DNA of 7,489 nucleotides from Lachnospiraceae bacterium UBA7480. Lineage in GTDB: Bacteria > Bacillota > Clostridia > Lachnospirales > Lachnospiraceae. The notes under the pieces are model-generated. The model saw only the letters and a list, made by a program, of their open reading frames with translations. It had not been told where the DNA came from and searched no databases. The stretch spans positions 478-7,966 of the forward strand of contig DLOQ01000117.1 in NCBI GenBank assembly GCA_002479655.1, given 5' to 3'. This document shows, piece after piece, positions 5,661 to 7,489 of this stretch. Positions within the stretch are counted from its first letter, which is position 1, and each line of letters opens with the position of its first letter. Made by a program: the position numbers and the translations under genes.

Positions 5661-7349
5661 AATTTCTCCATCACTCAGAAAATATGATGTTAAGGGCAGA
5701 TTACAAATAGCTGCAAATTCTTTTATAAATGAACTTCCTCGTGTGAGATTTATGTATTTCCGGTCTGATATTTTTGCAACTCTGAAATCATGTACAAATT
5801 CAAACAACTCCTCGGAACAGTAGTTGTTTTTTAATACCTTAAATTGGAGTAGCCTTGTCAGCAACACTGCAAGATAGCAGATAAGAAAATGTCCGATAAT
5901 CGTATCTTCTTTTTGCAGATACACCGGTCTTGCATCAAGCTGTGATTTCATGATGCGGAACGATTCCTCTATTCTCCAAAGATTGTGGTATGCATCATAT
6001 ACAGCGTTATCACTCATTGATAATTCAGAAGTGACGAGCAGGTTGTAACCGGCAAGCTCAAGGGATTTTCTGATGAGTTCTTCGTTCATTGTCACTTTGA
6101 TTTTGCCATCTGTTTCATTACCTTTTTTATCAGTAGTAGTGAACAGTACATATTTTGCTGAATCGCCATACTCAGATTTTTTAGCCTGTGATGCTTTTAG
6201 AAGTCTTGCTTTTTCCACTTCTTTGTTTATTTCATAAATCTGTTTCTTCGCCAGCTTAGGATTATAAGTAACAATTCTTTTTTCGGTAATCTTAAATTTC
6301 TTTTCCTTTCCAGAATCAGCATCCTTAAATTTGTACTCGAATTCATCAATACATTCTTTGATGCGGTATAACACATCGCCATTGGCATTTCTGATATCCC
6401 TGTAATCATTATCTAAAAGAACCCATGTTTTTTCTGTTTCAGGAAGCTGCTTAACGGATTTAGAAAAAATATAACCGTCACCGTTTTTCAGTGCATGGTA
6501 AATATTTTCAGCACAGTTTAATCCTTTGTCGGCTATCTGAATTGTTCTGCCGGATACAGAGTTTCTCTTTTTTAAATCATCTATTATATTTCTGATGATT
6601 GGTTTTTCACTTTGGTTGCCGGGAAAAAGTTTCATACCGATAGGGATCTGGTTTGCATCAAGAAGAAGTCCAAGACCGACTATGGGCTCTTTCTTATTTT
6701 CTTTTGAAGGACCTTTTTTTCTAAAGTCATCTTCCTTATCGATTTCAAAGTAAAAGTTGGTGCAATCGAAATAAGTATGGGAAGTATCAAACTTATACAT
6801 CTGCTGTATCTGATGATTATAGATTTCAATAACCTTTTCGTATTCGCAGCCAATGTATTCCAGACCATCATAAAGCTGGTTCAAGGAGAAATCATAGGAA
6901 TCAAAAAGCTTGGGAATCACTTCGTCGTAAGTCTTTGATTTTGAGCATGGATGAACAAGTCTTGCATAGACAAGTGCCGAAATCATGTCAAATACGTTAA
7001 ATCTGAAATCAGTAGCAGTCTGCATAAGGTCAATATATTTTTTTACGGAGAGCTTATCGTTGATATTTTTCATCGGGAAGTATCCAATGAGTTTTTCGGG
7101 AGAATCATCAGATATCTGTTTTGCTTTTTTAACATTTTTTTCAGCCTTGACTTCCTGATTAAGTCTGATTACTTCTTCTTTGTAGAATGATACAGGGTCA
7201 TCAATGCCCGTTGCCTGAAGCTCGTGAACATATCCAATAGCTTTGTACGATTTGTGTGCTGTATGACCGCGTTCCGGATCATAAAAACTTGAGTAAATCT
7301 GGAGATATGTCCCTTTTTTGTTGTTAGTTTTTTTTAAAAAATATGCCAC
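5634..7349 (-). CDS. IS1634-family DDE transposase
   Basis: A 571-residue cytoplasmic transposase with an IS4/Tn5-like RNase H fold. It has an N-terminal DNA-binding part starting VAYFLKKTNNKKGTYLQIY. First catalytic Asp is D195 in YFDCTNFYFE and the second is D274 in IADKGLN. A long insertion follows (about 300-440), then Glu461 in YHNLWRIEESFRIMK. This last block matches the Tn5 Y-R-E-K signature (Y454, E461, K468), with Leu in place of the Arg. No stop or frameshift interrupts it, so it is probably active. The frame also allows a GTG at 7356-7358 (three residues longer), but that codon lies only two bases from the AGGAG core. The GTG at 7347-7349 is better spaced and gives the family-like N-terminus. 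Base composition is much more AT-rich than topB or the MCP gene, pointing to a different donor. Confidence 0.95.
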   Translation of the reverse strand: MAYFLKKTNNKKGTYLQIYSSFYDPERGHTAHKSYKAIGYVHELQATGIDDPVSFYKEEVIRLNQEVKAEKNVKKAKQISDDSPEKLIGYFPMKNINDKLSVKKYIDLMQTATDFRFNVFDMISALVYARLVHPCSKSKTYDEVIPKLFDSYDFSLNQLYDGLEYIGCEYEKVIEIYNHQIQQMYKFDTSHTYFDCTNFYFEIDKEDDFRKKGPSKENKKEPIVGLGLLLDANQIPIGMKLFPGNQSEKPIIRNIIDDLKKRNSVSGRTIQIADKGLNCAENIYHALKNGDGYIFSKSVKQLPETEKTWVLLDNDYRDIRNANGDVLYRIKECIDEFEYKFKDADSGKEKKFKITEKRIVTYNPKLAKKQIYEINKEVEKARLLKASQAKKSEYGDSAKYVLFTTTDKKGNETDGKIKVTMNEELIRKSLELAGYNLLVTSELSMSDNAVYDAYHNLWRIEESFRIMKSQLDARPVYLQKEDTIIGHFLICYLAVLLTRLLQFKVLKNNYCSEELFEFVHDFRVAKISDRKYINLTRGSSFIKEFAAICNLPLTSYFLSDGEIKKMLSHRI

Positions 7350-7366
7350 AAAAATCACCTCTCCTT

Positions 7367-7395
7367 AGTATAACACCATAGCACCATATATGCAA
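7367..7395 (-). promoter_or_regulatory. Transposase promoter spanning the right IS end
   Basis: Read on the - strand, TTGCAT (7390-7395) and TATACT (7367-7372) are separated by exactly 17 bases. The -10 lies in the IS and the spacer contains the inverted repeat. The -35 lies just outside the last matching base of the repeat, so it may be supplied by flanking DNA. An AAGGAGAGGTG ribosome binding site follows the -10. Confidence 0.65.
7379..7389 (-). repeat. Right inverted repeat of the IS
   Basis: TAGCACCATAT on the + strand is the complement of the left repeat. It forms most of the spacer of the transposase promoter, so transposase binding at this end could also repress transcription (inference). 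Confidence 0.65.
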
Positions 7396-7432
7396 GGGTT
7401 AAAAAATATTTTTGTCAAGTTTTTATAACAAC

Positions 7433-7458
7433 AAAAAAAGCCAGCATTTATGCTGACT
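7433..7458 (-). terminator. Rho-independent terminator for a - strand gene beyond the right edge
   Basis: On the - strand AGTCAGCA pairs with TGCTGGCT (one G-U wobble) around a TAAA loop, followed by a run of T (complement of A at 7433-7439). It lies outside the IS. The 31 bases to its right are too short to identify the gene it serves. Confidence 0.65.
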
Positions 7459-7489
7459 TGCGATAAAGTGGAGCTTCCTGTATAATTCA

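Larger units (their letters stand above)
5614..7389 (-). mobile_element. Insertion sequence of the IS1634 group (IS4-like), apparently complete
   Basis: An AT-rich element of about 1.78 kb with one intact transposase gene on the - strand. The ends carry an 11-base inverted repeat, ATATGGTGCTA at 5614-5624 and its complement at 7379-7389. The outermost ATAT is self-complementary, so it could instead be a 4-base target duplication with the true ends at 5618 and 7385. No longer exact target duplication is visible; IS1634-type elements are known for variable duplications. Inside the right end two imperfect 8-base direct repeats (GGTGCTAT, GGTGTTAT on the - strand) may be transposase-binding sites. 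It sits between the MCP terminator and a - strand terminator, and disrupts no gene that I can see. Confidence 0.75.

Noticed and set aside
6951..7190. 79-residue + strand open frame inside the transposase gene
   Set aside because: Antisense shadow in AT-rich sequence, with a Phe/Ile/Ser-rich product and no start signals.
5600..7412. Longer target-site duplication around the IS (TTAAAA and ATAT on both sides)
   Set aside because: The TTAAAA copies are at different distances from the ends and their surroundings do not match; only a palindromic ATAT fits, which cannot be told apart from the inverted repeat.
1..7489. CRISPR array, tRNA, rRNA or riboswitch
   Set aside because: I saw no regularly spaced repeats, cloverleaf, rRNA segment or known aptamer core on either strand.

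Overview
The window looks like a low-to-mid-GC gut Firmicute, most likely a Lachnospiraceae-type Clostridium relative. This rests on strong AGGAGG-type ribosome binding sites, an integrative-conjugative-element (ICE) style topB, a Firmicute-like chemoreceptor and an AT-rich IS1634-type insertion sequence. No 16S or species-specific marker is present, so the assignment is inferred from gene content and style.

Layout: (1) Positions 1-2881 are part of an ICE transfer/processing module, all on the + strand. It holds the very acidic C-terminal tail of a truncated gene, a strong intergenic hairpin, a 188-residue protein of unknown function, and, 11 bases later, a full-length type IA DNA topoisomerase III (topB). 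(2) Immediately after topB the content changes. From 2882 to 5495 there is a self-contained two-gene sensory unit. It consists of a TetR-family regulator with its own near-consensus promoter and its own terminator, then a transmembrane methyl-accepting chemotaxis protein (MCP) with its own promoter and terminator. A perfect TGAGT-N4-ACTCA palindrome abuts the MCP -10 box and is a natural candidate operator for the regulator. (3) From about 5614 to 7389 lies an apparently intact IS1634/IS4-type insertion sequence on the - strand, clearly more AT-rich than its surroundings. It has short inverted ends, a full DDE transposase and a terminator hairpin overlapping the transposase stop codon. (4) The last 100 bases hold a - strand terminator that probably belongs to a gene beyond the right edge.

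How the parts may work together: the ICE genes would serve DNA processing during conjugation. The TetR-MCP pair looks like cargo, or host DNA joined to the ICE by rearrangement, that lets the cell switch one chemoreceptor on or off. Two independent switching devices can be read in that unit. One is the palindrome in the MCP promoter. The other is a run of nine G in the sensor-domain coding region, where gain or loss of one G gives a stop within a few codons and removes the second membrane helix and all signalling parts. I consider this combination (transcriptional operator plus possible phase-variable homopolymer in a mobile-element-linked chemoreceptor) the most interesting signal in the window. 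It remains an inference until population reads or related genomes are examined.
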